Assembly: GCA_016935715.1 (NCBI GenBank)
Contig: JAFGQJ010000305.1
Location: forward strand, 1-16,680
Direction of reading: 5' to 3'
DNA length: 16,680 nt
Source of the DNA: Spirochaetales bacterium
GTDB lineage: Bacteria > Spirochaetota > Spirochaetia > SZUA-6 > DRHE01
A program made the translations under genes and the position numbers. Shown one piece after another: positions 6,911 through 14,163 of the stretch; position 1 is the first letter of the stretch, and every line of letters starts with the position of its first letter. Below the pieces are notes generated by a model. That model was given only the letters and a program-made list of their open reading frames with translations, ran no database searches and was not told the DNA's origin.

Positions 6911-7657
6911 CTATTCAAAATGCCGGATGCGTCCCCTGTACTTGTCCCGATACTTCTTGTTGTATCCTTCCCCGGCCTTGATATTTCCTGATAGCATTAC
7001 CGGCGGTTCGATGCCTTTCTCTGCACAAATCTGGATAGCCTTCACGACGATTGCGTTAACGATGAAGATCATGGGGTAGGAAGAACCGGCACCGACTTTA
7101 ACAGGAACGCCCCGGACATCCAGGAGAGCGTCTCCCACAGGAACATGGGCATCGACAACCAGATCGACAAGGTCGTGAAGGTTATTATTGCTCGGGTGCC
7201 TGTTTGGGATATTCGGCTCTGCCTGTTCGGCAAACTCAATGGACGTGACGCCGATTGTACGGATTCCCGAGGCCTTCGCCGTTTCAGCAGCGTCGATGGT
7301 CATGGGATTGATGCCATTCACGTTGCAGATCATCAGCAAATCGCCTTTCTGCAGGCCGTAGTAGTCGAAGATCCGTGGAGCGAAACCGATGACACGCTCG
7401 GTTTTCGGGCTGCCGTTGAAATCGGTCACCCCCGGCGGGAAAATGCCCTGGACATTGCACAAACCCCCGGCGCGTAAGAACAGTTCCATAGACGGCATGA
7501 TGGAATGAGCGCCAGTGCCGAACACGTAGAAGAGCTTGTCCTCGACTACAGTCCGGGCCACCCATTGGGCGGCCTTTTCGATACTTGCCTTCTCTTTTTC
7601 CACGATCGAATCCAACATTTCCTTGATACGGCTGTAGTAGGCGTCAACAATATCCAT
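6911..7657 (-). CDS. SIS-domain phosphosugar-binding protein, copy 1
   Basis: This 248-residue cytosolic protein has one SIS (sugar isomerase) domain of the type in COG4821/UPF0309, a group with no settled function. It likely binds or isomerises a sugar phosphate. Visible blocks are FGTGAHS (near residue 46), RAGGL, FPPGVTDF, PKTER, MICNVNGIN, HPSNNNL and PVGDALL. It has the same length as the SIS gene at 10130 and close to half its residues match by eye, so the two are paralogues. The start at 7657 has AAGGAGG 7 nt upstream; an upstream ATG at 7720 would pass through a hairpin and is rejected. It is last in the minus-strand arm, after permease and binding protein. A hairpin at 7700-7733 may lower its expression relative to the binding protein. 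Confidence 0.85.
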   Translation of the reverse strand: MDIVDAYYSRIKEMLDSIVEKEKASIEKAAQWVARTVVEDKLFYVFGTGAHSIMPSMELFLRAGGLCNVQGIFPPGVTDFNGSPKTERVIGFAPRIFDYYGLQKGDLLMICNVNGINPMTIDAAETAKASGIRTIGVTSIEFAEQAEPNIPNRHPSNNNLHDLVDLVVDAHVPVGDALLDVRGVPVKVGAGSSYPMIFIVNAIVVKAIQICAEKGIEPPVMLSGNIKAGEGYNKKYRDKYRGRIRHFE

Positions 7658-7699
7658 AAGAAATCCTCCTTGGCAGGCTGCAACAACAATAAAAGATAA

Positions 7700-7733
7700 G
7701 GGCTGCCCCACGATATTCACGCAGTGGCAGCCC
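7700..7733 (-). terminator. Terminator or attenuator hairpin after the binding-protein gene
   Basis: GGGCTGCC (7700-7707) and GGCAGCCC (7726-7733) form an 8-bp perfect stem. In the minus-strand transcript the stem is followed by a T-rich tract (TTATCTTTTATTG). It lies between the binding-protein stop at 7754 and the SIS start at 7657, so it should end part of the transcription and favour high binding-protein output. Confidence 0.6.
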
Positions 7734-7753
7734 CGCTTCGCAAGACAGGGCGG

Positions 7754-9082
7754 TTAGATGCCTTCGTTGATTCGCTTCATCTGGATTTCAGCGTCCGCCA
7801 GCGCCTTCTCCACCGTCTTGATTCCGCTCAGGGCCGCATTCATCTCCGGCCAGAGTGCCCTGTCCAGTTCGCCCTGCTTTCTGGCTCTTTCCAGCTCTAC
7901 AACCTTCACTGCCTCTAGAATCCGAGCCTGCAATTCGGTCCACTGTTCCAGCGTGACACTCACTTTCTCCAGCTCCTCTGCAGGCGGATTCTTCACCCGC
8001 GGGTCGTCGTAAACATCGGGCATCAGTGCCACGTTTCCGAATTCCCTGACGACCTCCGTGACCTGTCCTTCATAGCTGGTGTAGTAGTGGATGAAATCCT
8101 TTGCGTAGGACTTGTAACGGGAAGCCTTGTTCAGCACCAGGGGCGTGGTGATCATCATGGATGAGGGTTTACCGCCGGGAAGCACGGGCAGCAATGCCCA
8201 ACTCCAGTTGTGAGCAATCTTGGAATCTGCCGTGTTCAGCAGTTTCCCCATCCAGGTCCAGGAAAACACCATGGCGGCGCTTCCGGACTGTAAAGCCTGA
8301 AGGCATTCGTTCGATCCGTAGGTGTTTACACCCGGAGGCGAGATCTTGTGCTTGTTCCGTAAATCCACGATCGCCTGCAGAGCTTCTCTTCCCTCAGGAG
8401 AGTTCACGGTGATCTTGTTGTCATCGTAAACCTTGCCGCCCAGCTGGTGTATCAAGGTGAATACCACATCCCCGAAGTGCGTGACCGGCTGACCCGCGTG
8501 AACCACACCCCATTGATCGATGGTTCCATCACCGTTGAGATCCTTGGTGGCCCATTTCCCGAAGGCGATCAGCTCATCCCAGGTTTTCGGCGGTTCGCTC
8601 CGACCGAACTCCCTCAGTAGATCCGTTCGGTAGTACATCACCATCACCATGTTGCCGCCGTGGGCGGCGTAGTAGGTTCCCTGATACTTGAGCTGTACAT
8701 CGGCACCTTTCGTGTAGCGCGGGACGATGTCTTTCATGACGTCGTCCAGGGGTTCCAACCAATCGGCCGCCGCCCAGTCCTGCACCCACCGCTCATTAGC
8801 GGCCATGATGTCGATGCTGGGATCACCGGTGGAGAGGGCAGCCAGCTCTTTGTCGAACAGGTGCGTCTCCGCCTGCTCGATCACCTCGATGGTGATACCG
8901 TTTTGCCTGCCCCACTCCTGTCGCATGTAGTCGATGCCGGGATCTCCCGAAAGAGAACCGGCGTTCATCAAGACCATCTTCTCAGGCTTCTCTTCCGCAA
9001 CAGGCTGCTGCCCGCCGGAGAAGAGGTAGCCTCCCGCCAAGAGCAGGAAGACCGAGACCAGGATAATTGCGGGTTTTCTCAT
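7754..9082 (-). CDS. CUT1-family ABC transporter sugar-binding protein
   Basis: This 442-residue periplasmic solute-binding protein belongs to the family 1 (MalE/UgpB-like) group and should deliver a sugar to the two permeases encoded nearby. Residues 1-24 form a signal peptide (basic MRK, then a hydrophobic stretch to LFSGGQQ). It has no lipobox cysteine, so it is predicted to be soluble rather than a lipoprotein, as in many spirochaetal binding proteins. Typical elements are DKELAALSTGDPSIDIMAAN, YYAAHGGNMVMVMYYRTDLL, KTWDELIAFGKWA and WSWALLPVLPGGKPSSMMITTPLVL. Start ATG 9082 has AAGGAGG 10 nt upstream. Genes on both sides in the same direction are the MalF-type permease and the SIS protein. 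The sugar cannot be read from the sequence. Confidence 0.93.
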   Translation of the reverse strand: MRKPAIILVSVFLLLAGGYLFSGGQQPVAEEKPEKMVLMNAGSLSGDPGIDYMRQEWGRQNGITIEVIEQAETHLFDKELAALSTGDPSIDIMAANERWVQDWAAADWLEPLDDVMKDIVPRYTKGADVQLKYQGTYYAAHGGNMVMVMYYRTDLLREFGRSEPPKTWDELIAFGKWATKDLNGDGTIDQWGVVHAGQPVTHFGDVVFTLIHQLGGKVYDDNKITVNSPEGREALQAIVDLRNKHKISPPGVNTYGSNECLQALQSGSAAMVFSWTWMGKLLNTADSKIAHNWSWALLPVLPGGKPSSMMITTPLVLNKASRYKSYAKDFIHYYTSYEGQVTEVVREFGNVALMPDVYDDPRVKNPPAEELEKVSVTLEQWTELQARILEAVKVVELERARKQGELDRALWPEMNAALSGIKTVEKALADAEIQMKRINEGI

Positions 9083-9113
9083 TGTCCTAAAACCTCCTTA
9101 CATATTTTTCTAT

Positions 9114-9143
9114 GGCCTGACAGACCATTCTTGACCACAGGCC
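9114..9143 (-). other. Small hairpin between permease and binding-protein genes
   Basis: GGCCTG (9114-9119) and CAGGCC (9138-9143) form a 6-bp stem with an 18-nt loop, 31 bases before the binding-protein start. No T tract follows in the minus-strand transcript. It may protect the binding-protein message rather than terminate. Confidence 0.3.
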
Positions 9144-9160
9144 GACACGCACCCAGCGAG

Positions 9161-10042
9161 CTAGGATTGCTCCCCGAGGGTCATGAACCTGAAAAACACC
9201 ACTGCAATAACAAGGGTGATAATCATCATGATCACGGACAGGGCCGAGTTGTATCCAAAGACCAAAAAGGTCATCTTATCCTGCAGGAGCATGGCAAGAA
9301 CCTTCGTACTCACTCCCGGTCCTCCCCCGGTCATGGCATAGGGAAGGGGGAAATGCCTGAAAGAAAACATCGTCTGGATCAATAGAACCACGAAGACCTG
9401 GGCTCTTAAGAGCGGCAGGGTAATGCGGGAAAAGCGTATGAAGAATCCAGCTCCATCCAAAGCGGCTGACTCGTATATTTCGCTGGAAATGGACTTCAAA
9501 CCTGCCAGGAGAATGAGGGTGGCGAAGGGTGTAGAAGACCAGAGATGGGCTCCGATGATCGAAGCCATAGCGAAACCGGGAATGCCCAGGAAGTTGATCG
9601 GCTGGCGGATAAATCGAAAAGAAAGCAGCAGGTAGTTTACCAACCCGAATTCCGTGTTCAGTATCCACCGGAAGGTAACCCCGCCTGCTACCATGGAAAC
9701 CATGTACGGCAGGATGGCCACAAGCCGGATCACTGATTCGCCCCTGCCGGCATGGTGTATGGTCAGCGCGAAAGTCAAGGCGAGCACAAACTGTCCCACC
9801 ACGCTTCCAGCTGTAAAGATAGCAGTTGCCCTGAGGGAGCTGTAAAAATTCGGATCCGTCAGGATGCTGATGTAATTCTTGAGTCCAACGAACCCGGTTC
9901 GCTGCCCGTAGTAGAATCCGTTGAAGCTCAAAAAGATAACGTAGATGAGAGGAAAAACGACTACCACAGCGAGAACCAGCAAACTCGGGGACAACAGCAT
10001 GTAGCCCCCGATCCTATTGCGTTTGCTTCGACTGACAATCAT
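9161..10042 (-). CDS. ABC transporter permease, MalF type
   Basis: This 293-residue inner-membrane protein is one half of the CUT1 permease pair. About six hydrophobic helices are visible, beginning with residues 13-35 (LLSPSLLVLAVVVVFPLIYVIF, shown as LLSPSLL then FPLIYVIF). The cytoplasmic EAA loop that docks the ATPase is clear: E-I-Y-E-S-A-A-L-D-G-A-G, followed by ITLPLLR. Start ATG 10042 has only a weak ribosome site, and the predicted leader is short. It is the first gene of the minus-strand arm. Its partner permease is not beside it but on the opposite arm at 10942, an unusual split. No ABC ATPase is encoded in this window, so a shared MsmK/UgpC-type ATPase from elsewhere is likely. 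Confidence 0.92.
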   Translation of the reverse strand: MIVSRSKRNRIGGYMLLSPSLLVLAVVVVFPLIYVIFLSFNGFYYGQRTGFVGLKNYISILTDPNFYSSLRATAIFTAGSVVGQFVLALTFALTIHHAGRGESVIRLVAILPYMVSMVAGGVTFRWILNTEFGLVNYLLLSFRFIRQPINFLGIPGFAMASIIGAHLWSSTPFATLILLAGLKSISSEIYESAALDGAGFFIRFSRITLPLLRAQVFVVLLIQTMFSFRHFPLPYAMTGGGPGVSTKVLAMLLQDKMTFLVFGYNSALSVIMMIITLVIAVVFFRFMTLGEQS

Positions 10043-10051
10043 AATTTAGTC

Positions 10052-10115
10052 TTGATTAAAATTCATTATACGATATAATGAACTAAACAATTTGTCAATA
10101 GGGTAAACGATTGAC
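10052..10115. promoter_or_regulatory. Divergent promoter and candidate GntR operator
   Basis: At 10062-10082, TTCATTATA and TATAATGAA are perfect 9-bp inverted arms around CGA. Each arm contains TATAAT on one strand, so the palindrome carries a -10 hexamer for both directions. For the plus strand, TTGATT (10052-10057) lies 16 bp before TATAAT (10074-10079). For the minus strand, TATAAT (10070-10065) has only poorly spaced -35 candidates: TTGTTT at 14 bp or TTGACA at 22 bp. A second inverted repeat, GTCAAT (10094-10099) and ATTGAC (10110-10115), lies just downstream of the plus-strand start. Either repeat could bind the GntR regulator encoded at 12944. Confidence 0.55.
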
Positions 10116-10129
10116 CAAGGAGTCATCGA

Positions 10130-10876
10130 ATGGGCACGCTGGAAAGATACTTCACGAATATCACGCAACTGCTCGACAAAATCGTCAAAGAACAAACGGA
10201 AAATATTGATCGTGCAGCGGCCGAGATCGTAAAAAGAATAAAAGAAGACCGGTTGATCCACGTTATCGGTACCGGAGCTCATTCCATGATGGTGGCCATG
10301 GAAATGTTCAAACGAGCGGGAGGCATCAGCCAAATTTCCCCTCTTTTCCCTCCGGGGCTGGGGGATTTCGAAGGGCACCCTAAAACAGAGCGTCTTGCAG
10401 GTTACGCGGCCCTTGCACTGGACTACTACAAGGTGGGCAAAGGGGATATTTTGATCATCGCGAACGTAAACGGCATCAATTCTCTCACGATTGACTGTGC
10501 ACTCGAGTGCAAACGGAGAGGCATCACTTCCATCGCGATTACTTCGAGTTCGTTTTCGGAGTGGGTGGAAAAGGACATCCCGGCGCGACATCCTTCAAAT
10601 AAGAATCTCTGTGACCTGGCCGATATCGTTATCGACGCGTATGTCCCGCCGGGGGACGCACTGCTGGAAATCGAAGGCGTGGATGTTCCCGTCGGACCGG
10701 GATCCACCTACCCTATGGTTTTTATAGCCAATTGTATTGTGCTTCGGGTGATCGAAATGCAGGTCCAGCGGGGGATGACGCCCGAGGTTAGAAAGAGCGG
10801 AAATCTCAAAGGGGGTCTGGAACGTAGTAAGGCATTGTTCGATCCGAAATACTACCAGCGAATCAAACATTACTGA
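10130..10876 (+). CDS. SIS-domain phosphosugar-binding protein, copy 2
   Basis: This 248-residue single SIS-domain protein (COG4821/UPF0309-like) is a paralogue of the one at 6911, with equal length and a gapless alignment by eye. It keeps VIGTGAHS, RAGG, FPPGLGDF, PKTER, IIANVNGIN, HPSNKNL and PPGDALL. It probably binds or isomerises a sugar phosphate; no reaction has been settled for the group. Start ATG 10130 has AAGGAG 7 nt upstream. It is the first gene of the plus-strand arm and is followed 65 bp later by the MalG-type permease. The two copies at opposite ends of the transport genes suggest either different substrates or a heteromeric enzyme. Confidence 0.86.
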   Translation: MGTLERYFTNITQLLDKIVKEQTENIDRAAAEIVKRIKEDRLIHVIGTGAHSMMVAMEMFKRAGGISQISPLFPPGLGDFEGHPKTERLAGYAALALDYYKVGKGDILIIANVNGINSLTIDCALECKRRGITSIAITSSSFSEWVEKDIPARHPSNKNLCDLADIVIDAYVPPGDALLEIEGVDVPVGPGSTYPMVFIANCIVLRVIEMQVQRGMTPEVRKSGNLKGGLERSKALFDPKYYQRIKHY

Positions 10877-10905
10877 TCCGGGATCCACTCATGAGATCCG
10901 GATCA
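10874..10905 (+). other. Intercistronic hairpin between SIS copy 2 and permease
   Basis: TGATCCGG(G)ATC at 10874-10885 pairs with GATCCGGATCA at 10895-10905, an 11-bp stem with one bulged G and a 9-nt loop. It includes the stop codon of the SIS gene and has no T tract. An mRNA-stabilising or output-balancing role is more likely than termination. Confidence 0.45.
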
Positions 10906-10941
10906 ATTGCCCAGTGAAAAGCTGACCGGAGGCGTGCGTCA

Positions 10942-11802
10942 ATGAAGCTCATATCATCAAAGGGAACTCTGAATTACGCTTCGATCCCAACCAAACTAGT
11001 CCTTTTTCTTATCCTGGCATTCATCACTCTCTGGTCAATCGGACCCCTGTACTGGATCTTTATAACAGGATTGAAAAATTCCAATGAGGTATATTGGTAT
11101 CCCCCGAGTTTGTATCCCACGAAGCCTACCTTTGAGAGCTTGAAATACATCTTCACCGAGCGCCCGTTTGCCTTCTATTTACGGAACTCTACTATCGTAG
11201 CGGTATCCACAGTACTTCTATCGACTACTTTGGCGACCTTGGCGGGCTACGGGTTCGCTAAATTCCAATTTCGCGGCAAGGGGATCTGGCTGATCGTGAT
11301 CCTCCTGACCCGCACGGTTCCTCCCGCATCCCTGCTGGTTCCATTCTATATCATGGGCAGGAAACTAGGCATAATAAATACGCACATCATCCTGATCGCC
11401 GGATACATATACTTAACTCTCCCCCTGAATATCTGGATAATCATCGGTTTTTTCCAGCAATTTCCGGATGAGCTCATCGATGCGGCGGAAATCGACGGCT
11501 GTACCAGGATAGCGGCGTTATTCAGGGTCGTGATGCCTTCACTTCTGCCCGCTTTGACCGCCGTCGGAATCATCACCTTCATGCTGGCCTGGAACGAGCT
11601 GTTGTACGGCGTGGTTCTGGTAAATACGAAGGCAGCAAAAACTCTTTCTCCCGGACTGACCGATTTCTTCGGGGACTTCCACATATTTTGGAATCAGCTC
11701 GCTTCAGCAGCGATCGTGGCCATTCTCCCTGCGATCGCCTTCACCATCTTCTTCTCACGCTATCTGGTAGCCGGTCTGGTAAGAGGAGCCGTCAAGGGAT
11801 AG
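10942..11802 (+). CDS. ABC transporter permease, MalG type
   Basis: This 286-residue inner-membrane protein is the second CUT1 permease half. Six hydrophobic segments are visible, the first at about residues 18-42 and the last ending in FSRYLVAGLVRGAVKG, the usual MalG-like C-terminus. The ATPase-docking EAA loop reads E-L-I-D-A-A-E-I-D-G-C, followed by VVMPSLLPAL. GGAGG lies 9 nt before ATG 10942. The gene sits on the plus-strand arm, separated from the MalF-type permease and binding protein, which face the other way. Its product should pair with the 9161 permease. The NagA-like gene begins 9 nt after its stop, so the two are co-transcribed. Confidence 0.93.
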   Translation: MKLISSKGTLNYASIPTKLVLFLILAFITLWSIGPLYWIFITGLKNSNEVYWYPPSLYPTKPTFESLKYIFTERPFAFYLRNSTIVAVSTVLLSTTLATLAGYGFAKFQFRGKGIWLIVILLTRTVPPASLLVPFYIMGRKLGIINTHIILIAGYIYLTLPLNIWIIIGFFQQFPDELIDAAEIDGCTRIAALFRVVMPSLLPALTAVGIITFMLAWNELLYGVVLVNTKAAKTLSPGLTDFFGDFHIFWNQLASAAIVAILPAIAFTIFFSRYLVAGLVRGAVKG

Positions 11803-11811
11803 GAGGAAGCG

Positions 11812-12939
11812 ATGCAATTTCAGTACATCTGCCGAATACCGGGCAGAACGGGGCGCTACGGCGTCACTTTCAGCAAGGGCACCCTTGCAGAACTGCAACC
11901 CATTGGGGAGCCGGAGAAAGGCGGGAAGGATCTCTGGCTGACCCGCGGACTGTTCGACATCCAGGTAAACGGCATGCTCGGTCACAATCTCTCAGCGGAA
12001 GACTTGACATCGGAAAAAGTAATCGAAATCGACAGCGAGCTGGCAAGACGGGGAGTGCTGCGGTGGTGCCCCACTATAACGACGCAGAAGCCGGAGATCG
12101 TGGTGAGAAGTCTGGAGATTCTGCGACAGGTCATCGAAGACGGAGCGGCTTCACATATACATTGCATTCACATGGAAGGTCACTACATCTGCGCGGCGGA
12201 CGGCTACCGGGGAGTGCACATGCCGCGTTTCATCCGGGATCCCGATCCCGCCGAGTTCGATCTCTGGCAGAAGGCAAGCGGAGGTCATATCGGGCTTTTT
12301 TCCCTCGCTCCCGAGCGCGAGGGTGCAATCAGCTTTATTCGGAAATTGAAAAACGAAGGCGTACGGGTGGCCCTTGTCCATCACAACGCCTCCCACGACC
12401 AGGTGGCGCAGGCGGCCGCCGCCGGCGCGGACCTGAGCTCCCATCTGGTAAACGGGTGTGCGAAGATGATCCACCGCCAGCACAATGTCATCTGGTCCCA
12501 GCTGGCTCTGGATGAGCTGTGGGCCAGCTTCATCGCCGACGGCTATCATATTCCACACTACACGCTCAAAGCCGTGATCCGAGCAAAGGGAGTCGATCGG
12601 TCGATTCTCATATCCGATCTGGCCCATCTTTCGGGGCTTCCCGACGGCGAGTACAGAAAGAACGAGCTTTCCGTCGTGCTTCGAGAAGGGGGACTCTGGG
12701 TGAAAGGAGAGGGCACCAATCTGCTGAGCGGAGCGGTGAAGACCTTGGAAGAGGATTGTTCCTTTATCGCCGCCCATTCCGGTTTCTCGATCGAAGAATC
12801 GATACTCATGGCCTCCAGGAACCCGGCCCGCTACTTTGGGATCGAACGGGAATTTGATATATTCCCGGGTACGCATGGACCCTTTGCCGTTTTTGGCTGG
12901 GACGGCGTAAACCTCAACGTGGAGCGTGTACTGAAGTAG
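11812..12939 (+). CDS. NagA-like amidohydrolase (N-acetylglucosamine-6-phosphate deacetylase family)
   Basis: This 375-residue cytosolic metal-dependent deacetylase has the expected order of motifs. GLFDIQVNG (residues 46-54) carries the Gln/Asn variant of the first metal motif, as in E. coli NagA. Glu122 (IHMEGHY), His190 (ALVHHNAS) and His211 (SHLVNG) match the metal ligands. His246 (IADGYH) and Asp269 (ILISDLAH) match the substrate and catalytic positions. Ligands are complete, so it should be active, but wording around them (EGHYIC, HLVNGCAK, SDLAHLSG) differs from classic NagA, suggesting another N-acyl sugar phosphate. AGGAGGA precedes ATG 11812 and overlaps the end of the permease gene. 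Family length is normal. The GntR gene follows after 4 nt. Confidence 0.88.
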   Translation: MQFQYICRIPGRTGRYGVTFSKGTLAELQPIGEPEKGGKDLWLTRGLFDIQVNGMLGHNLSAEDLTSEKVIEIDSELARRGVLRWCPTITTQKPEIVVRSLEILRQVIEDGAASHIHCIHMEGHYICAADGYRGVHMPRFIRDPDPAEFDLWQKASGGHIGLFSLAPEREGAISFIRKLKNEGVRVALVHHNASHDQVAQAAAAGADLSSHLVNGCAKMIHRQHNVIWSQLALDELWASFIADGYHIPHYTLKAVIRAKGVDRSILISDLAHLSGLPDGEYRKNELSVVLREGGLWVKGEGTNLLSGAVKTLEEDCSFIAAHSGFSIEESILMASRNPARYFGIEREFDIFPGTHGPFAVFGWDGVNLNVERVLK

Positions 12940-12943
12940 AGTT

Positions 12944-13708
12944 ATGGAGAAGATACCCAGAGTCAATCTCAGTGAGATTATCGCCGACAAGATCCACCAG
13001 GACATACTTGATAGAAAACTGAACACCGGGGACAGGCTGCCGCCCCATGAAGTACTTTGCGAGCGCTGGGGGGTCAGCCGCGTAACATTGCGGGAAGCGT
13101 TGAAAAAGCTCGACACAAAGGGATTGATAGAGATCCACCAGGGTAAAGGTACCTACGTACGAGACTACAACAGGGATCTGATTGAAAAGCAGTTCGAATT
13201 CCGCAGTCTTCTGGGCGAAAAGACGATCATCCACCTGTTTGAAGCACGGAAGATCATTGAGACGGCTCTGGCGGAACTGGCCGCCCTGCGCGTTACCGAC
13301 GATGAGATCGCCAGTCTGGATTCTGTACTCGAAGCCATGGGCCGAACGGTAATGGAAGGGGATAACCTGGGGTTCGCCCGTTTCGATCTCAAATTTCACA
13401 AAACCATCGGCGGTATTGCTAAAAACGATGTACTGCTGATGATGCTCGAAAAAATTCAATTTTTAATCCAAGCCCAGCAGAGGGAGATGTTCGCGTACGC
13501 TCACGATTCGAATCCGTTGAAATCGTCATTCCACGACCATCAGGAAATCTACAGGATGATACGGGAAAGAAACGCCGAGGGGGCCGCGGAGAAGATGTAC
13601 GACCATATACAGCGCATGGAAGACAGGGTACAGGCGTACTACGGAGAAAAAAAGGGAGAGAAGAATCCTCCCGCGCAATCGGCCGAAATCACGGGAAGCA
13701 TTGTATGA
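12944..13708 (+). CDS. GntR-family regulator, FadR subfamily with FCD domain
   Basis: This 254-residue transcription factor is the likely local controller of the sugar locus. Residues 8-73 form the GntR winged helix (I-A-D-K-I-H-Q-D-I-L, then RLPPHEVLCERWGVSRVTLREAL split as RLPPHE and WGVSRVTLREAL, then HQGKGTYV). Residues 93-232 form an all-helical FCD ligand domain whose metal ligands are visible: Asp148 and His152 (FDLKFH), His199 (FHDHQEIY) and His221 (MYDHIQRM). FCD regulators bind carboxylates or sugar derivatives. The ATG lies 4 nt after the nagA-like stop, so translation is coupled. The C-terminal 20 residues are a Lys/Pro-rich tail. Its best candidate target is the palindrome at 10062-10082 between the two arms. 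Confidence 0.92.
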   Translation: MEKIPRVNLSEIIADKIHQDILDRKLNTGDRLPPHEVLCERWGVSRVTLREALKKLDTKGLIEIHQGKGTYVRDYNRDLIEKQFEFRSLLGEKTIIHLFEARKIIETALAELAALRVTDDEIASLDSVLEAMGRTVMEGDNLGFARFDLKFHKTIGGIAKNDVLLMMLEKIQFLIQAQQREMFAYAHDSNPLKSSFHDHQEIYRMIRERNAEGAAEKMYDHIQRMEDRVQAYYGEKKGEKNPPAQSAEITGSIV

Positions 13709-13755
13709 TACAGTAACGTGGCTGTAGCGTAGGTAGGTTGGAGAAAGGTGCAGGA

Positions 13756-14082
13756 ATGAACAATTATTTTCTCGACAGCAGCAGAATACCTACGGACAAG
13801 AAGGATTGGGGGGGTATCAAATCGTTGTTCGATGGAGCCGAGGTAGGGGCTGCAGGCGGCTTCACAATGGGATACATCGTCTACGACAAACCACATTTCT
13901 CCGGGGTTCACGAGGACAACGAGGTAATCTACATCTTGTCCGGCAGGGGCAGCGCCAAGATCGGAAATGAAGAGAAAAATTTTCGGGAAGATTTTCTGCT
14001 CGTAATCCCCGCAGGCACGGAACACGCGATCACCGGAGTGAGCGAGGGACCGGTAAAGGCCGTCCTGGTCCACTTCGGTTAG
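13756..14082 (+). CDS. Small cupin-domain protein
   Basis: This 108-residue protein is a single beta-barrel cupin. Cupin motif 1 reads GVHEDNEVIYILSGRG, with His52 and Glu56 in metal-ligand positions but Gly50 where the first histidine usually sits. Motif 2 contains IPAGTEHAI with His90. Small cupins of this kind act as sugar-phosphate isomerases, mutarotases, dioxygenases or sensors, and the sequence does not decide among them. Start ATG 13756 has AAAGGTG 5 nt upstream; an in-frame TTG at 13738 would add six residues and has no better ribosome site. It lies 47 bp after the GntR gene and 81 bp before the dehydrogenase, inside the same plus-strand arm. Confidence 0.82.
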   Translation: MNNYFLDSSRIPTDKKDWGGIKSLFDGAEVGAAGGFTMGYIVYDKPHFSGVHEDNEVIYILSGRGSAKIGNEEKNFREDFLLVIPAGTEHAITGVSEGPVKAVLVHFG

Positions 14083-14129
14083 TCCGGCCCGCTTCGCCTT
14101 CACTGCCCGTTCGCCGGATGCAGCCGGAC
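14082..14129 (+). other. Inverted repeat downstream of the cupin gene
   Basis: GTCCGGC (14082-14088) and GCCGGAC (14123-14129) are a perfect 7-bp inverted repeat starting at the last base of the cupin stop. No T tract follows. It could be a weak intercistronic structure within the operon. Confidence 0.25.
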
Positions 14130-14163
14130 CAAATATCGGAACCTGGTTAACAGGAGGTCGCGA

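Noticed and set aside
7658..7720. Upstream ATG for SIS copy 1
   Set aside because: It lies inside the hairpin at 7700-7733, lacks a ribosome site, and the ATG at 7657 gives exactly the length of its paralogue.
12151..13116. A 321-codon minus-strand open frame across the NagA-like and GntR genes
   Set aside because: It is a shadow crossing two well-supported genes, with no domain signature.
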